Made by a program: the position numbers and the translations under genes. Positions 20,295 through 31,181 of a stretch of DNA of 64,000 nucleotides are shown piece by piece (position 1 is the stretch's first letter; every line of letters begins with the position of its first letter). Below the pieces are notes generated by a model, which saw only the letters and a program-made list of their open reading frames with translations, was not told the DNA's origin and did no database searches. The stretch is from Terfezia claveryi (Eukaryota > Ascomycota > Pezizomycetes > Pezizales > Pezizaceae): contig WHUX01000259.1 of assembly GCA_015179025.1 (NCBI GenBank), positions 1 through 64,000 of the forward strand. Reading direction: 5' to 3'.

Positions 20295-20437
20295 CTATTT
20301 TTGGTCTGGTTATCAATTTTAGATCGAGACTCCACCAGTTCTACCATGCCAACAGGCAGCTGAGGCGAGCCCTTGACACGCAGTGCTGCAGACAAAAATT
20401 TCGGAGTACCTCATGTTTGAAGTCTGATTTGGATCCC
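20295..20437 (+). repeat. Dispersed repeat R1, copy 2 right part
   Basis: Continues R1 after the TIR element: TATTTTTGGTCTGGTTATCA, then GATCGAGACTCCACCAG, CAACAGGCAGCTGAGGCGAG, and the end TGAAGTCTGATTTGGATC. This copy gives the empty site for the chromovirus insertion at 5159/11378. Confidence 0.8.
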
Positions 20438-21394
20438 AAATCTCTCGCATTCCAAAATATATTTATATCTAATAAAATATAATTCGCCGCTCAGCTGTGC
20501 TAGTATTGTAGATACGGTCATTTGCCTCCTTGCTGAACAGAAATTCACAACATCGCCATCATATCTACAGTGCCAACAACAGCGTAGACCCTTCATACAA
20601 CCGCCTTAGGCAGCATAACTACTAACTACTTGGATGCCTTAAATCAAGCTCGCCCTGGCAGAAGTATCAGAAAAGATTTTAATGGCGTCCCGAAGCCACT
20701 ATGGGGGTTCAGACGGAGATAGGTATGAGAAGAAAGGGGCAGGAGATAGTGAGGATGTTGTAATGGCAGATGGGTCAAGTATGTATAAAGACCTATCTGC
20801 GTAGGAGGATGAGGATGATGCCACGTAGTAGTGGCGCCCCCAATTACTAAAGAACAGGCTACAGCAAAGGCTAGAAAGAAATCCCGACCACCCAAAACAC
20901 CCCTGCAGAAAATACCACCTAGCGACAACAACTTGGTGAAGGCAATTGTAATTTATGAGGTCCCCTGCCAGAGACCCATAGTAGATATCATACAGGATAT
21001 GGGAGTGGGGGGATTATGAGGGCACGTTGGCTCCTAGGGGGTAACTGGAGATTTGGTAAAGCCACCAGCTCCGTAGTGGTATTTTTTGATAAGAAGTTAG
21101 CCATTGGGAGTCACCTAAAGATGTGGGGAGGTTGGCTCCCAATTGACCGTTACGAATTTCTCAGCGATGGCTTTTATCTTGTTTCATTTACCTTGACTGG
21201 CATTTCGCATTCCCAGAGAGTTCATACAGGTTTTCGGGCCTTCTACAGTTGTATTAGGATAGTTGATACGGGGTTAATGAGAGTTCCGTCAAAAGCCGTC
21301 TCATACCATACTTCATGGGGATGCCGATCATCACTGGGAAACTGATCAATTTATCGGCTATTTACCAGATGCACGAGATGTAGTTACATGGACC
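20438..21394. other. No supportable gene
   Basis: A short basic open frame (20831-21019, MAPPITKEQATAKARKKSR...) is the only hint of coding. It has no recognisable domain and no continuation. Confidence 0.4.
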
Positions 21395-22440
21395 TTAGAA
21401 GGAATATGGGAGATCAGGGAGGGCCCTGTGGTAGGGGAAGGGGTGTCTGAGGCCGTTCTGACCCAGCTGGGGGCCCTGTAGCAGGTGTAGCGAGTGTAAT
21501 AGTAGATAAAATAGAACTAGACGAGGTAATAGAAATAGTTTCCAAATCACTGTCCCATTCATCAAGCTCTTCCACGCTGATACTCTTTTCCCCATCAGAT
21601 GAACAAATAGTAACAAATGAAACTGCCTTACGTCCGGATTGCTTGCCGCTGGGATGGGGGGCTGAGTTGTGGAGGTTTACCGAATATTTTGGAGGACTTC
21701 TGCAGCAGTTTCTTCTTTTTTTCTTTTATTACCTCTCGTTCAAAATATATAACTCCTTGAGAGTCTTGCCATCCATAACCCGACCATGTGACCTTCCTAG
21801 CTCCCTCCGATCAACTTTAGCTTCAAGCTCCTGCCATTGCTGGAGTGTTCTCCGCTCTAGCTCCCGGTCCTTATCTGCTGCAATGCCAAACTTCTCAAGT
21901 TGCTGAATTAAGTCTACCAAATCTGCGCGATCAAGGTCTGCTTCTTTGGATTTTAGTCGAAGAGTCGCCTGTCTTACTCGTCAATGAAGCCCAGCTGTAT
22001 TACGAGGTGTAGGAGGTTCAGCTGGTGGGGAAGTAGGCGCACAGGCTCTTGGCAGGGGTTGACTATTTGTTAACTTGTCTAAGATATGGATTGAATGGAA
22101 TAAGGCCTGCTCTTCGCTATGCATTAAGGATGATAAGCATGGGAAGAAAGTTGCGTTTGGTGACTGCCATATTCCCAAACCGAACAAGATGATCAACCTG
22201 CACCTCATAAGCTTTCTGCATTGGTGAAAATACTAGTAATCCGACATCGAGGGGTTGAAGTAGAAAAGTAGAGTGCACTGGTAAACAGTAGGTAACAATG
22301 TTGACATTGAGACAAAATTCCACAAACTCAACTATAATGTGAGACTCATGACTATCCACGAATAGTGGCCTCCATTCTCCACCTATTACTATTCAAATGC
22401 TTGATCTATTCTATTCCTAACATATGACTAGTCCAACCTT
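21395..22440 (-). pseudogene. pogo/Fot1-like transposase relic (C-terminal half)
   Basis: On the minus strand the end of the DDE domain is visible: DSHESHIIVEFVEFC, then LPVHSTFLLQPLDVGLLVFSP and KAYE, the signature PHxTHxLQPLDvgvFgPLk of pogo-type transposases. The variable C-terminal part follows (LEKFGIAADKDRELERRTLQ, 21.73-21.92 kb), also present in the relic at 30.47 kb. The N-terminal HTH and the first catalytic Asp are missing or unreadable, and several stops interrupt the frame. Confidence 0.7.
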
Positions 22441-22746
22441 TCTTTGAGTAAGTAAACTTCCAGTAATCATCATTGATACCACCCCATATACCGTATTAAT
22501 TTGCAACTAAGAATGCTGTCTTATTCACAAACGGGCAGTTGAAGGGGCCTTAAATTTACTGTCTTATATGCGATACTAGCTTAGATACGAGATACTTTCT
22601 TATAAAAGAATTTCCAAGAAAAAAAACAAAAAGATTCCGGAATAACACAGTAGCATAATTAAGTAGTGTGCGCCACGGGGCGAGCGAGTTCATCTATCAA
22701 CAGCGCAGAAATTGCTCTCCTTTTCTCATACCCGATCTCTGCCACG
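22441..22746. other. Intergenic, upstream of the deaminase gene
   Basis: The start may hold more of the pogo relic (DDYWKFTYSKKGWT on the minus strand). 22560-22746 is a plausible promoter and 5' UTR; no element is certain. Confidence 0.35.
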
Positions 22747-24265
22747 ATGTCCGTGACTAACGAAGTTCCCCCGACTCTCGACGAGATGATATTTGCAATC
22801 TCTCAAATCAACTATAACACTGTCTGCCGACCGTTGTCGCCTCCACCCCCTTCTACGGATCGCTTGTCTGCTTCTCTCGACAATATTACCGAACTTGCCA
22901 GTGTAATCGACGATGACACCGATGTTGATGAGGATAACAGCGAATATGAAGAGGACAATGATGAAGAAAATCGGGCCATGTCCGTGAGTTCTGAACTGGA
23001 CAGCAGCCGATGGCGCCCTGCCAAAAAGTCAAAGCACTTGGTTCTCTTGGATCTACTTGCGTTATTGCTCGTCACCGAAGCGAAGTCTAATGTGGCGGCA
23101 ACCATGTTCAGAACGAATGGATCTATGAAATTTTTCTACAGCAAGAATAGACCTTTCACCGACAGCGAGAATCAGTATGTTCGCACGCTCTTCAATTACG
23201 CTTCTGAGACCAACAGGAGCGTTGGCGATCGCTATATGAATTTATTGGCTGCTATAGTCGACAAGTGTCAAAAGAAGATAAAGTCTCGCATATCGGCGGA
23301 GAGTTAGAGAACTCTCGACAGATCGGGGAATCCACTTCGAAGACCGCCTTCCCCTCGAGGTGGTGGAAAGCCTCAAAGCACACCTGAGAATTGATCCCAA
23401 ACAGTCCTTGAGAAACAGACTTATCTCTTGGTTAGACTCTCTGAGTCCTGCCCAGCATTTAAAGGACCCGAAATTCTTGCGGGATGCAATAATCAGTGCC
23501 CAATTAATTGGCATTGCTTCGGATATAAATCTCTTGATCGATCAAAAACTGTTAAGGCGCATTCGGAAGCTAGGTGATTACATGGGAGCAGTTATACAAC
23601 TAGTTGGAGAAGTCAACCTACTTCCCCCCCAGGTCCTTCAAACCTTGGTTATACAGGAAGTACGTACTGAAATTACTAGTTTTTGCACTGTCTGACAGGT
23701 TTTGCAGGTTCCTCCACCGCCTCCTGACAGAATCGTTATTGAGAAGACGAGCGTTGAAATAGTTGAACAATGGGCACGAAACCGAGACATAGAAGGACCG
23801 ACTGAGACGAACTTAAGAATCCAATTCCCCTCACTCCCGCAACCACTTTCTCAGCAGAATACCATCACTCGGAATGTGCACTGTGAGTGTACTTTGATAA
23901 TGAAGATCGTCGACGATCTCGTTCAACAAGGAACTTCTCCCTTCGTGACTCTAGAAGTTGGCATGTCGAAGTCTTTCTGCAATCTTTGCAAGGTCTTTAT
24001 GGGTTCGGTCAAGAAGCGGTATCCGAATATCACAATTATGGTATCAACCCACCATGGCAAGAACGTCTCCGGTTGGAGGCTCCCACCTTTGACGCCACTG
24101 GAGATCAGCCGGGAGGTAGAAGACCACATCAATAGCTGCATCGAAGAGATCAGGTGCAAGGCAACCCGGGAGCGCCGTTCAGATTCCGAACCTCGTGTTC
24201 TCGAATCAGCATTTGTTAAGAAGGCAGCGAATTTTGCGGTGGGCTTTTTTAATGTAGAAATATAA
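22747..24265 (+). CDS. OTT_1508-like deaminase family protein, multi-exon
   Basis: Coding starts at ATG 22747. The N-terminal part has an acidic stretch (DDDTDVDEDNSEYEEDNDEE). The C-terminal part carries the zinc-deaminase signature: VHCECTLI (H-x-E) and SKSFCNLCKVF (C-x2-C), then THHGKNVSGWRLP, the HGK-x4-W-x-LP block characteristic of the fungal OTT_1508-like family. The last intron is 23660-23698 or 23660-23707 (GTACGT donor; both acceptors keep the frame). The first junction is unresolved: the frame changes near 23282, explained either by an intron 23175-23283 (GTATGT donor) or by a one-base frameshift. The substrate is unknown. The protein belongs to the cytidine-deaminase-like superfamily, and computational work has suggested self/non-self or defence roles for such fungal families. 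GC and codon use are healthier than in the surrounding TE relics. Confidence 0.72.
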
Positions 24266-25742
24266 GTGGTCGCCGGCGACCACCAACTTCGCCGTCATAG
24301 CTAGCCTCGTAGTAACCAGTCTGTTGTCTCTTGGCTACAAATTTGAATATACTAACCTGGGTACGAGGCTACGTCATAGCAACGGTGCAGAACACGTGAC
24401 AGTGGCGTAGGGTAACAGGTGTTGAAAGAATATGCTTACGTCGATCAATTTGATTGTTCTTTGTTATCCTTTGTTCTGCATACCTTACTTTGTTCTGCAC
24501 GCCTTCCTTGTTCACAGCTATTCTTTGTCTTTGCCGTCATTGTCGCTATCGCTGTCTGCTATCGCTGTCTGCGCCCTACTTTGCTGTCGCAGTCTCTTGC
24601 TCAGTGGTATTTAAACAGCTCAAAAGTCCTGTCTATTATCGATCAATACAATAGAGACAAGCAATACAATCTTCCGCTGCCAGTGCATATGCACTCATTC
24701 TCCCTGTAGTTTTACAACATAGGGTGATTAGTCATGAGGACACGGGACGGGAGCTTAAGTTGGTATTCTACAGTGTTAGACTGCGAGACTGCGAATATAT
24801 ATTGGGGTTGTGTGCTACAATCTCTCTGTCTAGTTGTTTCACTCGCTGCACGCATGGTGGGGGTACCGGTGTTTTACTCGTCATGATCAGTGCCAAGGGA
24901 CGGAAAATCAGGTCGAATCCCCTTTTCCAGACGTTTGTCGGAACACACAATACTCTACATGAATAATGCACGATGATGATAAATCCATGCAGAACCCCTA
25001 CTCTAGAGTAAAACGCCAACCGATCGACTCCGGCGGCCCAGGCCATGATTTCATGATGGCATGGCAGCATGCGCAAAGTGACCATTGCGAAGTCGGGATA
25101 ACAGCTATAAACATCCCTGTAGCGATGTCACATTTCTAATACAGTACATGATAAGGTAGATCTAGAAGGCTAGAAACAACGTTAACCTCAGCAGAGAGCT
25201 GGGTTGGACTCGAAAGCTAGGAGGGCCCATATTAACATGTATATATAAGTATATATAAACTCCCGGAAGTCAAAATTACCAAATCTTTCAAACATTTCTT
25301 TTCGTGCTGCATATAAATGTAACAAGGCAAAATGCGAGCATCTATGGCCATAGACTGAAGAAAACAATGTATCCCGTCCGCTCTGCCATATCTACTATAC
25401 CTAACTACGTACCTAAAGCGCGATTATACCCTAATGCACGGTGCAAGGATACCCCGATGAGACACAACTGGACAGAAACGACAAAACGATATCGGAGAAC
25501 TCAAATTCCGTATTCCCAATACCCCTTCATGCACTACAACTCTTCAGCTGGAATTACTACTATCCTACCCCCCCCCTTGACCCCGACCCCTACCACGGCC
25601 TCGACCTCGATCCCACCAGTTTGATTCTGTGATGTAGGCTCGCTATAGGTACGTTCTATAAATTCCAAATTAGTATTAGAAAATCTACTAAGCTTTAAAT
25701 GTAGAATACATATGTTGTGAATGGGTATTTGGGGGTCGTAGT

Positions 25743-25763
25743 ATCACCTGCGTCGCAGGTGAT
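25743..25763. promoter_or_regulatory. Perfect palindrome of LTR type
   Basis: ATCACCTGCGTCGCAGGTGAT, differing from 16070-16090 only at the centre. Confidence 0.55.
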
Positions 25764-25979
25764 AAGGAAAGGTTTGTTTAGAATGGATGTTCAGGTTCGA
25801 GGTATCAAGGCCAAGAGGCGAGGTAGTCTGAGCTATGCTATACTCAAGTAAAGGAGTGGACGGAGTACTGTATTGTAAAAACAGCTAGGTACAGGAAGGA
25901 GGACAAGTTGCTGCGTGAGGAGAAGAACATAGAGATAGCAGAAGTTGACCTCTTTTATAGAGAGTCTGGTTCCCATTTT

Positions 25980-26009
25980 AGAGTCGTGCCAATATCTGGC
26001 ACGACTGTC
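25980..26009. promoter_or_regulatory. Hairpin of LTR type
   Basis: AGAGTCGTGCCA pairs with TGGCACGACTGT around a 5-nt loop, with the same core as 15988-16018. Probably marks an LTR relic covering about 25.7-26.2 kb. Confidence 0.5.
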
Positions 26010-26429
26010 AAAAAATCCCAATCGAGCATAAACAGAAAGACGCGCAAGCAAGCACATGCAAACATTCGAGAGGCGCACAAGTAAGGTTCCAGGAAAGCAC
26101 AAGTTCTTCAATAATAACGAGGTGAGGCGCAAGGAAACAACGGATGACAGTTGTGTGAAAAGGACGTTTTCTTATTTTGAGCTAGTCAGGGCATAACGGA
26201 AGGACGTGCAATATTAGTCATGCCTAATGTTGGCACGGTTGTTTTATTCGCTTATTTGAACGAATGACTCAATACTGAACAATCTTGCTTTCCATATATC
26301 CAAGGGATTTTTAAAGCGTCTCGCGAGAATAAGGTGTCATATTATAGCTGAGAGCTTCTGCTCAAAGGTAGTCTATCTTAAATGGAGTAGAAGGACTAGG
26401 TTAGGTTTTTTCAGTAATTTATTTCTGAT

Positions 26430-27640
26430 GTTGATCCACTACCTTTTCCAGACAATATGGTCATATATCGAATCTACTCAAAATATTAGTCTTAGTCAAT
26501 ACTTGATCACGAGCAATGCAAAAACAGTTCCAAAACTCTTGCTTTCCAAATGGTTTCCCAGGGTGCTCATATATGAAGTCTTGAAGTGCAGTTCGATATG
26601 CTCGTCCTAAAGGTCCAAAACAGGCTATATCAAGTGGTTGCATTAGGTGAGTAGAGTGTGGAAGGAACAATTCAATGGTCGAGTACATATTTAACTACTT
26701 ATTTAACTACTGGCCAAGCAACATGCGAGCTATCCCCATCCACAATAAGCATTTGCCAAGGGGGGGGGGATATCAGGTGAGTCGGAAGACCTAATTCGGG
26801 GTTGTATATTTATCGAAGTGCTTCATAATATAGTCCAACCCTAGATCATCATCCATATAGCCACTAGGAGATCGGCTAAATGTTGTAGGCCTTGAATCGG
26901 TATCATAAAATCCAATGCAATGCACTTTATTTGCCCATACAATAAATGCTGGAATCACTTTTCTAGCACTGAACAGAACTCAGGATTGCCATCTGTTTTG
27001 GCTACTTTAGATTGTGCATTTGCTCGAACTATAGCTTTTTGGCGACCAACTGCTAGACCCATAATAATGCCCTTCTCATTACAATTCCATAGATTCTCAG
27101 GGATAATCTTGTACTGTCACATAAGGGTTCTCAAGGTATGATACCACCGATGCTGTTCTTCAATTGTCGCAGTAACCTTTGCTCATACTTTTTCCAGATA
27201 TTGACAATATTTGAGCTTAATACTAGAAGAGAGGAAGTAGCGACCCCATTGGATGCCTGGGATAACTTGAGAGCTTCGAGCACGTAGCTACGTAGGATAG
27301 CAACAGCCATTAACATAAGCATTAACATAGTAACTGGAAAAAAGAAGTCGGTCATCTGCCTACACCAGTCAATCATTGCTTCCTCCTCACCAGCGCTGAG
27401 TAGTTGTTGCGTTTGGCGGGGCTTTAGATCTCGATTGGGTAATGCCTCTGCATCTTTTACGCAGAGTACTGGCATTTACCCCATAAGCCTTTACTATCTT
27501 TACCTTTGATTCACTAGGATACTTCCGCGCATAGTCTATGGCTCGTGCTAGCTGTTTGTCATGGAGCTGGAGCTGCTTAATCTTTTGGGACCTCGTTGGT
27601 AGTGACGCGCCTTAAAAGTAGAGTTACTTGAAAAGGGAAT
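26430..27640 (-). pseudogene. pogo/Fot1-like transposase relic
   Basis: Minus strand. Near 27480-27600 a psq-type helix-turn-helix start is readable (ARAIDYARKYPSESKVKIVKAYG). At 27380-27440 there is PNRDLKPRQTQQLLSAGEEEAM, and at 26580-26690 ELFLPHSTHLMQPLDIACFGPLGRAY, the end of the DDE domain. The catalytic centre between them is broken by stops and frameshifts. The order and spacing are those of a roughly 500-residue pogo transposase. Confidence 0.72.
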
Positions 27641-27958
27641 ATGTCGGGCTTGGCACCCAGTCGTGTTAGTTCTATATAATGGTCTCTTCTCGTCTTGTCA
27701 AAATAACAATCATCGAGCTTTGTTTCATAGAATACATTCTGCAGATTCCTCACCAAGGGTAGTGAGTTGAGCTTTACTCTGCGTGTATTCCTTTTCCATA
27801 GAGTATCAGTAGCATTGCTGAAGTAAGTCTATCACGGTGGCCCAGTAACACAGAAGCCACCTATTCCTGTTTCCTGGTGTATATAAGTAAACTTAAGGAA
27901 GTAGATTGTACATCCCTAACTACAAGGAATCTTCAACTCCGAAATTTATTTCAGAATC

Positions 27959-28562
27959 ATGACGTTACCCAGCTATCACCCACCTCTACAAGAGTGTCCT
28001 AAGGGGCCACCTTATCAACCAATTGAAGTATATCCCATACCCAGAGCTTTGGGCTCACCTGCAGCCAGACTACTAATGATGCTCAGACCCTCCTCGCTCC
28101 ACCCACCGCCAGTGTCATGGCCACCTTCGCCTTCGCCTCCTCCCCCGCTATCGCCCAAGATGCCATTAACCTTCCTCCTGACGGTTCTGTCGAAAATATC
28201 ACCCGTCGCCTCCGATATCTCCTGGGTGCTAAAATCTTCGACAAACTCAAGGCTGGTAATGCCATAAAGAGAATGCACTATCCTTGCTTCCTTGTATTAG
28301 CAGCCCCCCACCTACGAAATACAGGCACGCTACTTATGAGTGCGACCCTTGACAGTTTCTACTCCTACGAGAGAGACAATTTCCCAAGTTACGATGTTAC
28401 CTATGATCCAGTTTGTGATATAGCGCGTGTCTCGGTTTGGTGGGTGAGGGATCGGAAGGAAGAAAGAAATTTATGCTCCTGCGTGGATCAAGGAAGTTGA
28501 GAGAATCAGAGCTGAAAGAAAACTTTCATGCAGAATTGCGCAGCTGGTTTTAAAGGTTTGAG
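27959..28562 (+). CDS. Hypothetical protein, possibly spliced
   Basis: An open frame from ATG 28117 (127 residues) begins MATFAFASSPAIAQDAINLP and includes VENITRRLRYLLGAKIFDKL and PCFLVLAAPHLRNTG. After a change of frame near 28450 a further segment (KEIYAPAWIKEVERIRAER) reaches a TGA at about 28562, so a short intron (GTGAGG donor near 28443) is possible. An overlapping frame, 27959-28267, is an alternative. No domain is recognised. The third positions are GC-rich, which supports real coding, but the gene model is not secure. Confidence 0.35.
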
Positions 28563-28766
28563 ATACCGTAGAAACTCTCGGACAAGTGCAGTCTTATTTA
28601 TAGTTACTTTCTTACTACAGTTTCAATAAAAACCCAGATTCTTGCTACTACTATTCCCGGACAACAGCGCCCGCCGCCCTGTCGATAATTTCTTCACTAA
28701 GTGCATATGAAATGAGGGCCTGCCCCACCAGGCTCACTTTCACTAGAGTCAGACTCGGAGCATTCA

Positions 28767-28779
28767 GATTGCGTGCCAT
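28767..28779. repeat. Target-site duplication of retroposon copy 1 (left)
   Basis: GATTGCGTGCCAT, repeated with one mismatch as GATTGCATGCCAT at 28881-28893. Confidence 0.8.
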
Positions 28780-28880
28780 TTTTTTATTTTAAATACTCAT
28801 CACTCTTATGCGGCCCTGTTAGGAGGGCCATGAAGAGCCACCCGGAAGTCCGGGTGGATTCAGGACAAGGCAAATTAATC
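28780..28880 (-). mobile_element. Short poly(A) retroposon (SINE-like), copy 1
   Basis: 101 bp. On the minus strand it begins GATTAATTTGCCTTGTCC, contains two hairpins (CCACCCGG-ACTT-CCGGGTGG and GGCCCT-CCTAAC-AGGGCC), and ends TGAGTATTTAAAATAAAAAAA. Flanked by 13-bp direct repeats with one mismatch, the hallmark of target-primed reverse transcription. Other copies are at 31079-31181 and 38589-38652. No pol III B box is seen, so it is not obviously tRNA-derived. Confidence 0.8.
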
Positions 28881-28893
28881 GATTGCATGCCAT
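28881..28893. repeat. Target-site duplication of retroposon copy 1 (right)
   Basis: GATTGCATGCCAT; see 28767-28779. Confidence 0.8.
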
Positions 28894-29775
28894 GCATGGC
28901 GACAATAGTATCTTCTTTTGAGATCCAATCTTTGAACCTCTTTTCCGTAATTTGTAGCAATCATGTATTTACTAAGTCCCGGCCCAGGAGCTGGCGCAGA
29001 CTGCTCTCGCAAAGCTGCTAGCTTAAACTCCTTAGAAAGTTAGAATATTGCTTACGGTGCTGTCCACTTCCTACCGCACTTGCATGTCCTTCTTTTCTTA
29101 ACTCTGTGATTGCACCTAATACAAGATCCTGATCATTGTGTTCCAGAGTAGTGCTTGTATTTCTAGATGGAACCTCTGTAAGCTGACTGCTACGAGTTGG
29201 CTGGTTTCAGGCATCGATTGCCTGTACATATATGCTGATGCTTGTGCTGAATATGGCCTTGTGCTCGTGGGCGTTTAGCAGTGTTTTGGGATGTAGGACC
29301 ACGTCGCTTTGGAGGATTGTGCTTGAGGAGGGGGTGTCTGTGTACTTAGGTGGTGGTGGTGATGATGGCGGTGGTATTTGTGTCTACTAAAGCTAGGACT
29401 TTCTGGCTCTACTACCCATAGCAACTCCTTTCTTATTCGCGATCCATACCCCAAGCAAATCAGGTCGGAGCATTTTCCCTGCCTTATTCGAGGTTACTTT
29501 CTTAAACATTATTACTTTCTTGTCTGCGAGCCGGTCATGTGGCACCTCCTTAGGATGCCGATTACCACAGGGAGCTAGAGACAAGGGTAGCGACAGGGGT
29601 CTATGACCAACAAATGGCTGGAGTTTACGGTTCAACAACACTTCGTCCTTCGGATTGACTACTCAGAGCGCTGAATTTAACGGAGAATTGGACGACTGGT
29701 ATGTGTGATCTACCAATAATGTGTGAATATTAGCTAAGTTTTTTTGAGGGCTAAGTAGCCTATAGAAAGTAGGAA
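28894..29775. other. No supportable gene
   Basis: The minus strand between 29641 and 28900 has broken frames with basic and Ser/Thr-rich segments that could be the tail of another pogo-type transposase, but no diagnostic motif is present. Confidence 0.3.
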
Positions 29776-31005
29776 ATGGGTCGAGTAAAGACTAGAAAGC
29801 TCAAGTCGGAGGATCAGAAGGATTCATCCATAGCTCGCCCACTTAAAGGACTGCAGTCTGGACTCTACCTATCGATCCACAAGGCTGCCGATATTAATGG
29901 TATTGCTTACACTACCTTACAACGTCATTTTTGCAGAGTAAAAACCAGAGTGGCAGCACATGAAGGCCAGCAACTCATAACGGCAGTAGAGGAGCATGCT
30001 ATTGTGCGTGGCTGGAGGTTACAGGCTTTCTACCCCGAATTGAGCACGTACGAGAAGTAGTGATGATCTTATGAGATCAACTTAATAATCTGGATCAAGT
30101 TATTGGCAAGAATTGGATCACAAGATTCCTTAACTAACATCCTTATTTAGTTGCAAAGTTCTCTTCTGCACTCGATAAGAAGCATATCAAAGCCAGTGAT
30201 CCTAAGATTATAGCCAATCACTTTCAGAGGCTAGATAAACTTATCCTAAAATTTGATATTCCAGAAGATATGTGGTTCAATATGGATGAAAAGGGCATGA
30301 TGGGCAAGTCAGATCCATGCAAAGTTATTTGTAGATGGCAAGGAAGAGGAATAACTGGCAAGCTTGCACAGTATGGAAATCGAGAGCTAATTATGGTTAT
30401 TGAGACCATTTGCGGGAATGGAATAGTATTACCACTCCTGATTATTTATAAGGGTCATTATTGAACAGTTGGAGCGCTTTGGGATTGCGGCAGATAAGGA
30501 TCGGGACCTTGAACGAGTTACCTTCAGCAAATGGCAGGAAACAGTTAAGTTGGCGGCTCCTAAGGATAAGAGGCATATTGGGAAGGGTTATGGTGAAGTA
30601 ATTGATAGAAAAACATTGGCTAGGTTATATCAGGAGCGAGCTGCAGCAGATTTAAAGCGAGCTCAGGCGGCGGAGAAAAGAAAGGCAAAACAAGCAGCAG
30701 GTCAAGCGCCTCCAAGTCGTTCTACCAAGACCAAGAAGGTTACAATTCAATCTCCGGTAGTTATTGAGGTATCTGATAATGAATTGGAGGCATGGGACAC
30801 TAATTCAAGCGCTTCTTCTTCTACTGCTTCTACCTTGTCTGTTATTACTGTTTCTACCCCATTACACCCCTCTCGGAGGGGTATTACCCCTCGTACCCTT
30901 CCTTCACCTCTTACAGGGCCCTCTCGGAGGCCTCTTATTCATATTCCATCTACCCCATCTACTCCGCACTCTCGTGTAACTAGATCTCACTCGAAATCTA
31001 TCTAA
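29776..31005 (+). pseudogene. pogo/Fot1-like transposase relic with internal deletion
   Basis: Plus strand. The HTH region is readable from ATG 29776 (HKAADINGIAYTTLQRHF), followed by a tc5-type second HTH with stops. Then the first DDE acid in DMWFNMDEKGMM, and LAQYGNRELIMVIETICGNG. At about 30465 the frame jumps straight to LERFGIAADKDRDLERVTF, so the second half of the catalytic domain (including the PLD block kept in the 26.6-kb relic) is deleted. The last 178 residues (30469-31005) are fully open: basic, with Ser/Thr-Pro-rich tail. The C-terminal module is homologous to that at 21.7-21.9 kb. Confidence 0.75.
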
Positions 31006-31078
31006 ACGCAAATTGATCCGTATCCCGGTGGTAATCCACATCCTAAGGATGGATGGTACTTACCTTGTTACGAAGGTA

Positions 31079-31181
31079 TTTTTTTTTTTTTTTAAATACT
31101 CATTACACTTATGGGGCCCTGTTCGGAAGGGCATGAAGAGCTACCCGGAAACCCGAGTGGATTCAGAACAAGGCAAGTTAA
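31079..31181 (-). mobile_element. Short poly(A) retroposon (SINE-like), copy 2
   Basis: About 103 bp, minus strand, beginning GATTAACTTGCCTTGTTC and ending TGAGTATTTAAA plus a long A run (T run at 31079-31094). The hairpins are retained with changes (CCACTCGGG/ACCCGG.. and GCCCTTCCGAACAGGGC). The flanking direct repeat is unclear. Confidence 0.75.

Larger units (their letters stand above)
24266..26429. other. Repeat relics, no supportable gene
   Basis: CT-rich sequence at 24440-24620 and a GTCTATTATCGATCAATACAATAG segment look like a fragment of an LTR, but the ends cannot be set. Two palindromes of the LTR type lie at 25743-25763 and 25980-26009. No gene was found. Confidence 0.4.
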
